Shown one piece after another: positions 32,459-44,060 of a stretch of 64,000 nucleotides of DNA. The DNA lies in NCBI RefSeq assembly GCF_963678635.1, contig NC_087064.1, positions 34,324,369 through 34,388,368 of the forward strand, given 5' to 3'. This DNA comes from Symsagittifera roscoffensis (Eukaryota; Xenacoelomorpha; Acoela; Convolutidae). The position numbers were made by a program, and so were the translations under genes. The notes under the pieces were generated by a model, which was not told the origin of the DNA, made no database searches, and was given only the letters and a program-made list of their open reading frames with translations. Positions within the stretch are counted from its first letter, which is position 1. Each line of letters begins with the position of its first letter.

Positions 32459-33510
32459 TTAGATCATCTGCAACCAATGTTCTTGTATTCTTAATGATTC
32501 CTCGATTGCCATCACCGAAAAATTGTCTATTTGATAATTATCCCAACAATTGCTGGAAGAAAATTCTGCGAACGCCACTGGGTCGTTTTCTGTTTCCAAG
32601 CTTTCGGTGTCAAGCTCCTCCTGTTGGTCGATTTGGGTATCTTCAAGATAGTTGACTTGTGTTGATCGGGGCATACTTTGGCAAAGTGCCCTCGTTTGAC
32701 GCATTTTGCACAAATTTTATCTTTAGCGAGACAGGTCTGTAGATGATTTTGGTTATACTGGTTGCCGCATTTATAGCACTGTTTTTGATTTCCTGTGTTT
32801 GTAGCCCTTGGCTGTCCTCTTGTTATTTTGTGATCCTCGTTGAAACGGTCTGCCTCGAGCGCCTCGCCCTCTTTGTGCGCCCTCGGGTGTTAATGTAATT
32901 GACCGGTTCTTGCTTTGTCGTTATTTGATGTCCGCTAAAAGGGTTGATTTTCATAGTTCTACTATGTTCGATACCTTTTTCCCGGCGATTTGCATATTCA
33001 TATGCATCTTGTGGAGTTCTGGTCTGTGCCAATATTTCCTCGGCTATTTTGTCGTTGTTCATGTGTGCCGTGAACATGTCTCGAACCCATTCTTCCTCGC
33101 GGTCTCCACAATCTGCCCGCGATGCTAATTCCACGAGATCCGAATGGAATTGTTCTAAGCTCTCATTCTTTTTCTGTTTTCGACAAATGAAATTGTATCT
33201 TTCAAAAGCGATGATTTGTGTTGTGATAAAAATATCTTCGAGGGTTGTCATGATTTCTTGGGTAGAAACGGTTGTAACTCCAGATTAGGCCGTTTCTGTT
33301 GCAATTGTCTTTTCCGTCCGCTCCTAAACATAAGAATATGTAGCTGCGTACTTTCGCGTCTGCTTCGTCCCATCTGAATGAGTTACAAAGTACTCCCTTT
33401 TCTCTCGCTTTGATGACATGGTTTTCCCAACCTACTCTTTCCTCTTGATTTCTGACTTCTCTGTTCTTTCTTTGTGCTTCAGTTTCTCCTGTGATTTCAA
33501 GTTCGAACAC
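32459..33510 (-). pseudogene. Second copy of gypsy gag (truncated element)
   Basis: Duplicate of the gag region with the same early frame change, plus its own lesions: a deletion of about 27 bp near 32875 and a 1 nt insertion in the T-run at 32436-32441. The second zinc knuckle keeps Cys (codon 32701-32703). The protease active-site Asp is Glu here (32402-32404). Unit 2 stops inside the protease region, so no RT or integrase follows. Confidence 0.8.
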
Positions 33511-33658
33511 CGGCTCTGCTGGTTAGACTAAAGTTGGTCGGGCTCTTAATAAATTTCGTACTTCTATGCCATCTTTCGCGAATATTGCCATTTCCATTAT
33601 CGCCGCCCACTTAGACCACTCTAGTGGTGGTTCGGCCTAATCAAAATGCCTTCTGGAA

Positions 33659-33923
33659 TGTATGAACGTTTGATTCCCGAATCCGAATGGATCGACAAGC
33701 AGATAAGCTAACGCGGAGCGAGATAAAACGACCAATTTAAACCAAGGTTTATTCTTGCTCTGAACGTTCATTCGGTCTGTGTTTGAGATGAGATCTCTCA
33801 AGGTCGATTGACCGGCTAAATGTATGTTTATGGCATGCAACATCATAAACATATGTAACAACATAAATCATAAATGTCAATGTATATATATATCTGAGTT
33901 TTGTCGGTCCATGCCGGATGACA
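33659..33923 (-). repeat. Third gypsy LTR (duplicate of the 5' LTR)
   Basis: 265 bp, matching 30185-30447 with one extra TA in a TA-repeat. It is present because of the segmental duplication, not a new insertion. Confidence 0.9.
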
Positions 33924-34402
33924 AATTCATAGCGAGAAAAAATCAACGTCGTGACTCATGAATTTTCTGGTGAACGAAGCACCGTTTATGAGAAAATCGA
34001 GAACTGAAAGATCGAAAAAAAGTTCATATTTTGCTCAGGCGCTGTTTTAAAGTTGATTTTTAAATGTTTTCATTCTGCGTTTTTTATGACATTGAGTTCT
34101 GCTTTTAAATACCGAAATTTATGTCAGTTCGATATTCTTTGTTGACTTGTAATTTCCGATAATTACGGTTTTTTACGTATGCAGTGAAATGTTGTCAAGT
34201 AACCAGCTACCCGAAATCGATCTATCTCAGAACCGAAACGAGGCAGAAATAGTGGGGGAGCACAAAATAGGGTTGTTATAATGTTCTGGGAGCGCTCGAA
34301 AATCAACTCGGTCGACCTAAAAAGAGGTCCACAACATTTTCTATGTACAATATAAATTAGTATCTTTCGTGTCTGATTACACATTAAAAAGAGCAAAATT
34401 GC

Positions 34403-34682
34403 CTATCCTAATCATTTTGGAGCAATTAAATTGCCATTTTGCTTTAAAAATGCAAAACATATTGCGCGTTAGCTATCGCAAAATGGCAATTTTTGAACCC
34501 TCATAACTTAACGAAAAACAATCACAAGCAAAATATCTTTTACAGTTTCGCATCAGGGCTTCCATACTTCTCAGACTTAAAAGTATGTCAGAAATGGCTC
34601 GTTGAAAAGTCAAAATGATTTGGAGAAATTAAAACCACCCGAGCACAAAAAATCCGGCATTTCCTTTAAATTCGAAACAATA
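34403..34682 (+). repeat. Diverged Family-1 repeat, duplicated copy
   Basis: The unit 2 counterpart of 30925-31207, with only a few substitutions. Confidence 0.65.
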
Positions 34683-35207
34683 CGTAGTTTCTCTACGCTT
34701 GATTTATGCTTTATGCCCTAAGTCAAATAGAGTAAAACGGCCCAGTTTCACAAAAGCACCGGCCTTTTTTTGAAGTTTTTGAGCGAGACATTCTTAAATT
34801 GTTTTTGAAATCACCAAAATCCAAATTCAACGTTCTGCCAAGGCTTCATACCTGCACTGAACAGAGACTGTGAGAATAAAACAAAAAGGCTTTCAGCTTT
34901 CATTTGGAGCTTCAAGTTATATAAAAGAAGAAGCTGTGTTTTGAAATATAGAATTTGTTAGCTTTTAAGAAATAGAACCGAAGCTTCTATTCTTAAAAAA
35001 TAGAATCGAAGCTTCCATTTTTTCCTATGAAAAATTCGAATCTTTTTTTATAAAAGTTATTGATGTTTCTTATTGGTCTTATCGTATCAAGTGAAAATCA
35101 AAACTAAACTTATTCAGTTGCCGTAACTCTAATTCGAGTGATGCACTGAGTGATTAGCCAGTTTAATTTTATTTTTCGTTTTTCTTTTCACCACTTTTCA
35201 TCGGCGA

Positions 35208-36233
35208 TTCTTCATTACATTCATCAACGATTTACCGTCATCACTCACCAACTCGTGCTATGGTTACGCAGACGATTATAAAATTGTTGCAACGAACCCT
35301 TCCCTGCTCCAACATGACCTAATCACAATCAACTTATGGTGCAAAGATAATTCCATGAGTCTTAATTTGAAAAAATGTCACAATATAATATTCAAAGACC
35401 CCCAACTTGACCTAAACATGTATCTCGGTGACCATATACTTGAAAAAACCTGTTCAGAAAAAGACCTTGGTATACAAATAACCAACAACCTAAACTGGTC
35501 AGCACACGCAAAAATAAGAGCCCAAAAAGCAATAGGCTGCTTATTTTTAATTAAAAGAAATATTTCAAAATCAGCGAGCTTAAAAATGAAACTGAACTCC
35601 TACTGTGGATATGTAAACCCAATTGTGTCATATGGCTCACCCATATGGAAAGCAAATAAGTGTGAATTAAAAATTATAGAAGATGTCCAAAGAAAAGCTA
35701 CACGTTGGATACTGTCATGTAACAACATCAACTATAAAGACAGACTGATTAGATTAAACCTGCTTCCACTGTCTCTCTACCACGAAATGCACGACATTCT
35801 CTTGCTTCATAAAATAATAAACGACCAATACAACTTCCATTGGAGACAATTTGTTCAGTTCAAAGAATCTACAGCCCCAACAAGAAGATCAACGAAAAAT
35901 AACTTAGCGCACAAAAATTATCATTACGAAAAATCGAAAAGCAATTTCTGGCACAGAACACCTATACTAGCAAACAAAATTTTACAGACTCAGGAAGAAA
36001 AAGACCTGTTTGCGATGAAATACGAAAGACTCAAATCAAGCCTCAAAAACGTTTTCTGGATATATTTCATCAGTAAATATGAGGAAAGTGTCCCATGCAC
36101 ATGGAGAATAAACTGCTGCAATAGCTGTGTAAACTCAAAGAAACTATAAAACTCAGTTTAAAACTCCCAACGCGGGGCATTTTAGCCCCATGGCTTTATG
36201 TCTAAATCCTTGTTTATTATTATTATTATTTTA
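35208..36233 (+). mobile_element. 5'-truncated non-LTR retrotransposon (RT C-terminal part)
   Basis: Interrupts unit 2 of the segmental duplication; unit 1 gives the empty site (GGCGATGCAAAATATG near 31730). A single open frame runs from about 35212 to the stop at 36147-36149. It begins inside the reverse transcriptase palm with FINDLPSSLTNSCYGYADD, so the catalytic YADD is present. It continues through NLWCKDNSMSLNLKKC, KDLGIQITNNLNW and VQRKATRWIL, typical of the thumb and C-terminal region of Jockey/CR1-like LINEs. The first in-frame Met (35355) is not a real start. A 3' tail of TTA repeats (about 36206-36230) follows. No target-site duplication is visible; about 8 bases of target seem to be lost. 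Confidence 0.85.
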
Positions 36234-36724
36234 ATGTTCAAAACCTCAGAAACTGCTATGCTTTAGGTAGCAGACTTTTGATTCAACTTTTTTTCTACTT
36301 GGCTGTTGGTGAAATGAGAAGCCTCTCACATGTGAAAGGAAATGCTCGATTCCTAAAACTGTTCTCATTTCGCGTCAAATTTTGAGACACAAGCTGAGGA
36401 TAATTTTTGACGGAACAAAGACTTTACTTTTATATATAGTTCAACCTTTGTTAACTGGAACAAAATTTAAGGCCCGTTTAAAAAGCCAAAAGCCGTTTAA
36501 AAATAATTTTTTTAACAGCTTTTTTTCTAGTTTGCGTGGTCGCAATTTATGTTTTGCTTTAAATTAAGCGTTTGCGTCATGACACAATTTTTCAAACAAA
36601 AACTCTTTGGAAACAGTTGCGATGCAAATTAACAGCGTGAACGATGTGTTAAGGAGTAATGGGATCCAGAAACCGCCCTAAAATAAAAATTAGTCATAAC
36701 TTTTCAGTAGGAATTGGAATTGCC

Positions 36725-37082
36725 GCAATCAAAGCAACCGTGTAATTCTGGCACTTTAGCTGAGTAGCATTCAAATTGCAGCCACTTGAACACACACACA
36801 CCTACACATACACGCACACGCGACACAGTGTATGCTTTAAAATCAACACATGCCTATAATGAACAGATCAAAGAGGACGCGGTGGCTTGCAAAAACTCTT
36901 CTACAAAAAAATGCTGTCAAATGCCCTGGCAAAAGTCAGTCCAGAAATCTTTTCAAAGGAAGAAATCAAAATTTTCGACATAAAAACCAAGTCGAACTTG
37001 AGCTGCCTGTTCGAAACATGCAAAATATGAATTTAGAAGCTTTTGTTCATGAGTTGAGAAGTACTTGGTTTTTGCACATTAG
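36725..37082. other. intergenic; (AC)n microsatellite
   Basis: An AC-rich microsatellite spans about 36790-36828. Open frames of 65-88 codons here have no recognisable family. Confidence 0.5.
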
Positions 37083-37370
37083 ATGGGGCATAATTTCTTA
37101 TTTGACATTCGACTAGAACGTTTTTTACATTTCTTGAGCTTATCGGGGAGAGGGCTATAGAATGAAAAAAAAAGACTGTGTATTTTTTGCTTTAACTGTC
37201 AAAGCACCTCTTGATGGTTTTGTGACGAACTAGCTGGCAAAAAAAGTTCCAGTTTAAGCAAAAATACACATAGAACAACTATTTTCTTCATTCTATAGCC
37301 CTCTCCCCAATAAGCTCAAGAAGTGTAAAAAATGTTCTAGTCGAAAGCCAATTAAAAAATTATGCCCCAT
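37083..37370. mobile_element. Foldback palindrome, about 288 bp (MITE-like)
   Basis: Two arms of about 80 bp in inverted orientation enclose about 120 bp. The left arm begins ATGGGGCATAATTTC and includes GGGGAGAGGGCTATAGAAT. The right arm includes ATTCTATAGCCCTCTCCCC and ends TTATGCCCCAT. Central short sequences (GCTTTAACTG, AGTTTAAGCA) are also partly inverted. It carries no coding capacity. Confidence 0.75.
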
Positions 37371-37399
37371 TTCAATAATATGGATTTTGCGCACTTTAG

Positions 37400-37655
37400 T
37401 TGATGATAATTTTTGACGGAACTAAGATTTTGATTGTATATATTGGTCAACCTTTTTAAACTGGAATAAAATTTAAGGCCCGTATAGAAAGCCAAAAAAT
37501 GATTATTCTAACAGCTTTTTTTCTTGTCTGCGTGGTCGCAATTTATTTTTTGCTTAGAATTAAAAGTTTGCGTTTCGACACAAATTTCAAAAAAAACTCT
37601 TTCGAAACAGTTGCGATGCAAATTAACAGCGTGACCAGTTGCGATGCAAATTAGC
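37400..37655. repeat. Family-3 repeat, diverged copy
   Basis: Matches 31900-32155 and 36400-36640 at GATAATTTTTGACGGAACTA, AAATTTAAGGCCCGT and CAGTTGCGATGCAAATTA. The last motif is repeated once more within this copy. Confidence 0.65.
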
Positions 37656-37984
37656 AGCGTCACCTGTGGATGGCAAAATCAGACGTTGAAACAAAGGCAG
37701 TTTTTTTGTCTCTCGCGAGCCTTTTTAGGGTAAAATATTATAACTTGGTATTGCTTTTGTTATCCGAAGGAAAGTAGGTTTAATCTAGCCTTTGTTTTCT
37801 TACTGCTGTTGTTTTTACGCTACTCTGGCATAAAAAAAGTCTGAACAACTCACAATTGCAATAGGACTTCGAGAAGGTTCAAAAGTTTGCGAATGGCGTA
37901 AATGCGTGTGAAGATGGTTGTCATTTAGACCGAGTCATTTTTCAAGATATCAGCTTCATTTGCCAATTTTTGATGTAAATACCA

Positions 37985-38112
37985 TGTCAATTCCAGCCAA
38001 AAATTCAATTCCAATTCCCCTTCCCGAAACTGGAATTGACGCCAATTCCAATTCCCAATTCCTGTGACCCTGTCAATTCTCAATTCCAGCAAAAGTCAAG
38101 TACTTGAATTCC
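37985..38112. repeat. AATTCC-rich simple repeat
   Basis: More than a dozen AATTCC or GGAATT motifs in about 130 bp (CAATTCCAATTCCC and similar). A degenerate low-complexity tract. Confidence 0.65.
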
Positions 38113-38416
38113 CTACCCAGAAGCGCCATAAAAACGTCTTTGTAACATTCGCCCAAATACTGCACAGTGACTGAGCGTAGAAAAAGTAACTATGAACGAC
38201 TGGCCGGCGTCAGTTACCTAAATTCTACTCGTTTTTCACCATCTCGACCTAGCCAGTTGATTTTCTGGTCTGTCTAAAAGACGTTACTAAAGATGGTTGT
38301 CATGGTTTTCTGGCTTCAAAAGTGCAGGAAGATTCTCAAACTTGAATGCATTTATAAAGCAGAATTTACCTTCTACTCTCATTCCGTCTGTTTTAGAATC
38401 TTGACACCTCTACAGG

Positions 38417-38786
38417 ACCGATCAGAAGCGACCAGACGGTTTTACGCTTGTTTCATGGGCTGTTGGTAAGCAGCTTTTGTGGGATGTAACGGTAGACTCC
38501 TTAGCTCCTATTTGGATTAGTGCCGTGTCTGTTTTTAACCCTGGTACGGATGACGCTAAAGCGGATGAGCGAAAAAATGACAATTATAAAGACTTAGTAG
38601 ATGATGGGCATCTTTTCAACCGTTAGCGTTTGAGATTCAGGGTGCGGGCGGCCCCAGCACACAAATTTTCTTGAGCAAGCTTTGTGAGAACGAAAGCATA
38701 TGCACTGAGGAACCCAGAGCAGGCAGCTTTTTAAGACAAAGAATCTCCCTGGCAATACTTGGAAACTTGCGTACTCGGATTATTTA
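38417..38786 (+). pseudogene. Broken retroelement-like protein fragment
   Basis: Two overlapping + strand frames give a continuous resemblance to a C-terminal domain found in reverse-transcriptase-like repeat proteins of many invertebrates. The first frame reads [20 protein letters not shown], then DVTVDSLAP, up to a TAG at 38624-38626. One frame over it continues [20 protein letters not shown] and ends with EEPRAGSFLRQRISLAI. The typical order RPDG...W...GK...WD.T..D..AP, then R.GS(F/Y)..QR(L/I)S(L/I)A, is kept. The frameshift shows decay. I cannot name the element family, and no upstream RT domain was found. Confidence 0.55.
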
Positions 38787-39369
38787 ATGACAAAATAACT
38801 TTCGGCGAAATTTTTTGTTTGTAACAATTATATTTGTAAATTATATTTTTTCGTGTCGAGTTGCGTGTTCTTATTGAAGAAACGTAACCCGTAGCGATTT
38901 TAATGGTAAGGACATCAACACTTTTCTTCTTTTATCATTATCACTTCAATATCTAGAAAACTCCAAGGATTTGACTGGAATACGTGATGAAGGGACTCCT
39001 GACTGTAACCTCGGTTACCACGATACTTTTGACCTTCTGATTACCACAAAAAAATTAAAGAAGATCCAACTGTGGTAAACTATGGAAAAAGTTCTTGGAA
39101 AGGTTTCAAATGTTTTACTGAATGTTCCGTAAGATAGTGGTACTATAACTTAAATCCTAAAGACTTTGTTTCTGTTTTTTTTTGCTGTTTTTGACAATAA
39201 TAATCATAATATGACTGACACTTGTGCATTTGAAGATACGTCCATTTGGCAAATTCAGTGTTTTTTGTTACGTACTATTTATTTGAGGGGCGACATTCTC
39301 TATTTATTGCGATTCAATTTGTTCGAATGTGTTTTTCTGAGTTTAATTAACGCCATAATTTTTCTAGGT

Positions 39370-41112
39370 ATGTTTTGGCAATGCAGATATGCAGCATCAA
39401 GTCGAATCGACGAAATTTTAGAAGAATATAAATCAGCCTTGAGACAACCGGAAGAATCTGATGAAAATAGATCGAAAAATGAGGAGAGTTTTGAATCCGA
39501 TGCGGACCCCGAAAAGGCATGCGGAGATCAAGAAAACCTAAGCACGAAGGAAAATTACTCTGAGCTCGAAATATCAACGTTGACTGAGTTGCTCAATGAA
39601 GACGACCTGTTGCAAGAAGTAAGAACCAAAAATTCGCAGTTGCTCAATTTTCTATGCAAAAAGTCAGTGTTTGACTATATGGTGTCACAAATAACCATAG
39701 AACCCAAAAATGAAGTCGAAATGTCGGAGAGGTTCAAAAAACCTAGTATTATTTCAGAAATACTTTCCGCGTGTACCGATCAAATTTGCGAACGACTGGT
39801 CGAAGAAAACAGATTGGACTCTCTGTGGACGCTTCTATCCCAATCGGATGAAATAAACCCCCTTCAAGCTAGCTTCTTTTCAAAAGTGGTAACTTCGCTT
39901 TTTCCCGGGTATGCAAAGCAATTCTCCGAGTACTTGTTGAAGCGAAGTCATATCATATCTTCACTCGTCAGTCACATAGGGAACTCAGCTTTTGCTGATG
40001 TCATAATGAGAATTGTGACATACCAAGAAAATGAATCTATCCGAGATGAAATCTTAGATTACATGAAGAAACAAAACTTAGTCAGTCTACTGATTCATTC
40101 CTTGGGATCAGCCTCAGATAGCCAAGCAAAAATGAATTCAGCAATGGTATTGGAGGATCTCATTAGACTTTCTAGAGATCATTTGATAGCAACTATTGGC
40201 CAGGATCAAACTGAATTATCGGAATTAGCTGACGAGCAGTGTGCGTTCCTCAGAGATATAATTTGCCGCGATTCAATAGATCTGCTTTTAAACCAAATGT
40301 CAACTAACTCCAATGACGTTACAACAGTTGGCTTTACAATAAAACTGTTTGTATCGATGATTACAGCTAAACCAATGGCGTTGAGTCTAGCTGGAGCGAA
40401 TGAAGAGTTCTCATCCAATACACTAAGTGTTCTGAACCAGACAATTTCGTTAGCATTCAACATGCTCAGTCCAGTTTTTGAACACCTACACTCAGTTTTT
40501 TCGTCGCCTCCAAATCAGAACCCGCTAATGTTAACTTCGTCCGAAACCCCTCAGATTCCCTTTGGGTGGGTCCGATTAGAAATAGTTGAATTTGTCGTTG
40601 CCGTCCTGGAGCAATTCGCAGCTAATATTGCCTTCTTTGTCGATACTTCTTTGGACGCATTGACCAAATTAATTAATTCGAATCTCATTTCCTTAATAAT
40701 TGATTCCTTTTTTGTCTACACCAACAATAATATTCTTCATGGGCTCGTGGTAAAACTTATTCGTTCGTACTTAAGTATCAGCACCGCTATAAAGTCTTTG
40801 CCAGTTGATACAAGCGACAAATTATCCAATTTAGATATGCCGAAAAGTCTTTTGACAAGCACAGATTTACTTAAGCAATTGAACAGTTCTTGGGAAAGCG
40901 AAATAAAACGAAAACAGAAAAATGTACCCGATGATTCCTCTGAAAATCAGAACACTTTGCCATTTTCACTTGCAAAAGGAAATTTTGGTCATATAGTTAC
41001 CTTAACAGAAGAACTGAATAAATTTCTGCAAGAAAATAGCAGCCTAGATCAATTTCTGGCGGATGATATAGGGATACATTGGAAAAGTACTGTTACAGAA
41101 GAAGTTACAAAG
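39370..41112 (+). CDS. PPP6R: PPP6R-type SAPS-domain protein, exon 1 (581 codons)
   Basis: Regulatory (SAPS) subunit of protein phosphatase 6, which holds the PP6 catalytic subunit and recruits ankyrin-repeat partners in the cytoplasm. The start is placed at 39370 because the protein then begins MFWQCRY, and the family characteristically starts MFW. A frame open from 39166 upstream is T-rich intron or leader, and an acceptor-like TTTTTCTAG precedes the ATG. SAPS landmarks follow: LTELLNEDDLLQE (about residues 71-83), LLNFLCKKSVFDYMVSQI, NPLQASFFSKVV and SLVSHIGNSAFADVIMRIV. About 50 acidic residues are inserted between MFWQ...EILEEY and the ELLNEDD motif, more than I know for this family. The exon ends at AAAG before a GTGAGT donor (41113), phase 0. 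Confidence 0.85.
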
Positions 41113-41289
41113 GTGAGTCAATGAATAATAAATTATGAGGCGTTTTCTTATATCTATCTATATCTATCTACTTCTATTATATATTTAAATGCGGGATTCA
41201 CTATCTCGTCACGTTTAAGTTTTTTTCAACGTAATACTTTTTCAAGCTTAACAAAAAAAGTTTCGATGCTTTTTTTTGATGTTCCAGTC

Positions 41290-43330
41290 TGATTTCAATG
41301 TTTACTTCACTAAATGCTGTCAGGGTTCCCCCAGGGTTTCCGAATCTTGCCTCCAAATATGACTTCTCGAATCCTTTGGTTTCCCAGATATGACGTTTTC
41401 TATGATTCTGATGCAGATTCAAAAATTTTTACTCTGTACTTGTGTGCTTTCAAAGTGTTCTTAGGGTTCGAAAACCATGCCTACAAATGTGACTGCTCAA
41501 ATGCTTTTTGTTTCCGAGATATGATGTTTTAATTATTTTTTCAAAATGTTTTAGAAAAATTAAGTGAAACATTTTACAAAATTTGAATTTCGCAACCCTG
41601 TAGTTAGATGCTTTCAGGTTATTCTCAGGTGTTGCAAATCTCAAATCGGAGTGAGATTGCTGAAACATTTGTGTTTTACAAGATATGATGTTTTTTCATT
41701 ATCTATCTATCTATCTATACTATATTTAAATGCGAGTGACAGCTATCTACCATGTTTAAGCATAATAATTTTGCATGTTTTACGGAAGAATTTTTCACGT
41801 TTAAGCTATATCATATATTGCAATGCTCAAGAAAATTTTTTCAATTGGTTTTTCTCAAGATCATTAGTTTTTCAGTATTTTTTGAGGCCAAATAATGTCT
41901 GTCTGTCTGCATACCTACTTTTTGAATTAATTTGATTATGTGTCCACCCGTCACCTAATGTTTTAACTTTCCTCTATTATGTATCTATTATCTATCTAAT
42001 CTATTATATATTTAAATGCGGGCTTCACTATCTCGCCATGTTTAGGCTTTTTCAACGTAATGTTTTTGCATGTTTAACAAATGAATTTTTTCACGTTTAA
42101 GCTATATCGTATATTGCAATGTTGAAGTTTTTTTTTTATTTTCCAGTTTAAATTCAGTGTTTATTCCATCAAATTTGAATTTAGCATCCCAATTGTAGTA
42201 TGGTGTCAGTGTTTTCTAGGTTTTGCGATTTTGGCCTCCATATATGATTAACCAAATCCTTAAAGTTAACGAGATAAGCAATTTTCGAGGTTTTTCAGAA
42301 ACTTTCTCAATTTTTGAAATTCTCGCCCTGTAGTTGGGTACTGTCAGGGTAGTCTCAGGGGTTGCAAATCTTGCCTCTAATTCGCACTTCTCAACTCCTT
42401 GTAGTTTTCGAGATATGACGTTTTTTATGATTTTATCCGAAATTTTCAAAAAAAATTTAATGTTGAAAAGTTCCGAAACTTTGAAGATATCATCAATCCT
42501 GTTTTTGGAATCTTTGAGGGTACTGTCAGGGGATTGCGAATCTTTCCTCTGAATATGGCTGCTCAAATTCTTGTAGTTTTCGAGATATGACGTTTTTTTT
42601 TAGGATTTTTTCCAAATTTCTCAGAAAACTTAGGTATAAAAATTTCGCAAAACTTGAAATTCTCATCCCTGCAGTGAGGCTCTGTCAGGGTACTCTCAGG
42701 AGTAGCGAATTTTGCCTCCCAATATGACTGCTCAAATCCTTGAAGATTTCGAGATATGACGTTTTTCAAAAAAAACTCCTCTCAGGGGGTTGCGAATTTT
42801 GCCTCTGATTAGGACTGCTCAAAATCTTGCAGTTTTCCAGATCTTGCAGAATTAAGAATGCCCAAATCATTTTAGCTTAAGAGATAAGACGATATTTTTT
42901 TTCGAACTTTTCAGAAAAATTAAATTACAAATTAATTCGTATAAGTGAAATTCCCAACCCTGTAGTTATGTACTTTCAAAGATTGCAATTTTTGCCATCA
43001 AAAAAGACTGCTCAAGATTTGGTAGTTTTCGAAATGTGAATTTTTTCCGGTTTTCAAAAAAAAACCTCAGAAAACTTACGGTGAAGTTTCTCAAAATCTG
43101 AATTTCCGAACGTTGTTTTTGGGTACAGTAAGGGTACTCCCAGGATGTGCAAATCTTGACATTTCTTAGTTCATTTTCAATTTTTCGAAGAACTTAATGA
43201 AAAAACTTTGCAAAATAAAAAACTTTACAAAATTTGTAATTACGAACCCTGTAATTGGGTGCTGTCAGAGTACACTGGAAGAATATTTTTTGAGTTGTTG
43301 TAAATTCGAAGCACAGGAGGTGCCTTACAC
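41290..43330. repeat. Intronic tandem array I (about 130-180 bp units)
   Basis: At least nine diverged units with the same internal order: CCCTGTAGTTGGGTGCTGTC, AGGGTACTCTCAGGGGTTGC, then a TCTTGCCTCCAAATATGACT-like stretch, CTCAAATCCTTGTAGTTT and CGAGATATGACGTTTTTT, followed by a T/A-rich spacer. GAGATATGACG-like motifs lie near 41385, 41515, 41680, 42408, 42582 and 42750. Short TATC microsatellites with a shared TTTAAATGCG tail break the array at about 41155, 41700 and 41990. Confidence 0.8.
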
Positions 43331-44060
43331 GCTAGTATTTTTTAAAACCTTGAATCTATCTATTTTTAATTGAGCGAGACATTTCCAGCCATGTTTAAGA
43401 AGTCCCTATATTGACATGGTTGAGCATGTTACGCTTTCTCTACATGTTTTTAGCTTCAGTCTATTTTTAATTGCTATGCTGTACAAATGGGCTTAAACGT
43501 AACTGCTAACCTGCGGATTTTCATCAAGCATCGGTTTTGTGCGTAGTCACAATGTTTTTATTCAAGCATGCATGTTTGAACTAAATGCTTTTCAAGGATG
43601 TTTTGTTTCACTTTTTATATCTTTTTAAAACTGAAATACGGGTTATTTTGAGCATTTCTTTTGATGCTCGGTGATAATTTTTTGATAATCTGCTTCTCCT
43701 CAGACTCTACGTTCTACTAAGACATCTCTTAGTTTTGTGCTTCAGTTTTCGTTTTGAAAGTTGAATCCCCTCATGAACTTGTTCATTGGTTACTACCGCG
43801 TAGACTCAGCTAGGTGTCCAATCTCTGAAAAGCCTCCATCCTGCTCTTCGGGTGTATTGGAGGCTAAAGGGACACGGCACAGTTAGTAGAAGCAATAACC
43901 GTAAAGCGAACAATTTCAAGAAAATTAAATGAACTGGCTACGAGGGCCTACGACTAGCGAGTTTCCGCGTCAAGTTTATTTCAGCAGAGAGAGTTTTGGC
44001 TGAAAAATAAATGTTTTTACCGTTTCAAATATGTTCGGTTGACAGCGCAGGACTATGAAA
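43280..44060. repeat. Intronic segmental repeat, copy 1
   Basis: Matches 48110-48840 in the same orientation. Shared landmarks are TTACACGCT(A/G)GTATT, AATTTCCAGCCATGTTTAAG-like, TCCATCCTGCTCT(T/G)CGGGTG and GACAGCGCAG. Together with arrays I and III it suggests that a multi-kilobase block of the intron was duplicated and then diverged. Confidence 0.7.

Larger units (their letters stand above)
32233..36724. repeat. Tandem segmental duplication, unit 2 (with 1 kb insertion)
   Basis: Copy of 28741-32232. It is longer because of a retrotransposon fragment at 35208-36233. It also differs by a deletion of about 27 bp in gag near 32875 and a short insertion near 33640. It ends at TTGGAATTGCC (36724), after which the sequence is unique. 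Confidence 0.88.

Noticed and set aside
39166-39369. 68-codon upstream extension of the PPP6R frame
   Set aside because: T-rich, hydrophobic, preceded by no recognisable start context, and contains an acceptor-like TTTTTCTAG just before the family-typical MFW start.
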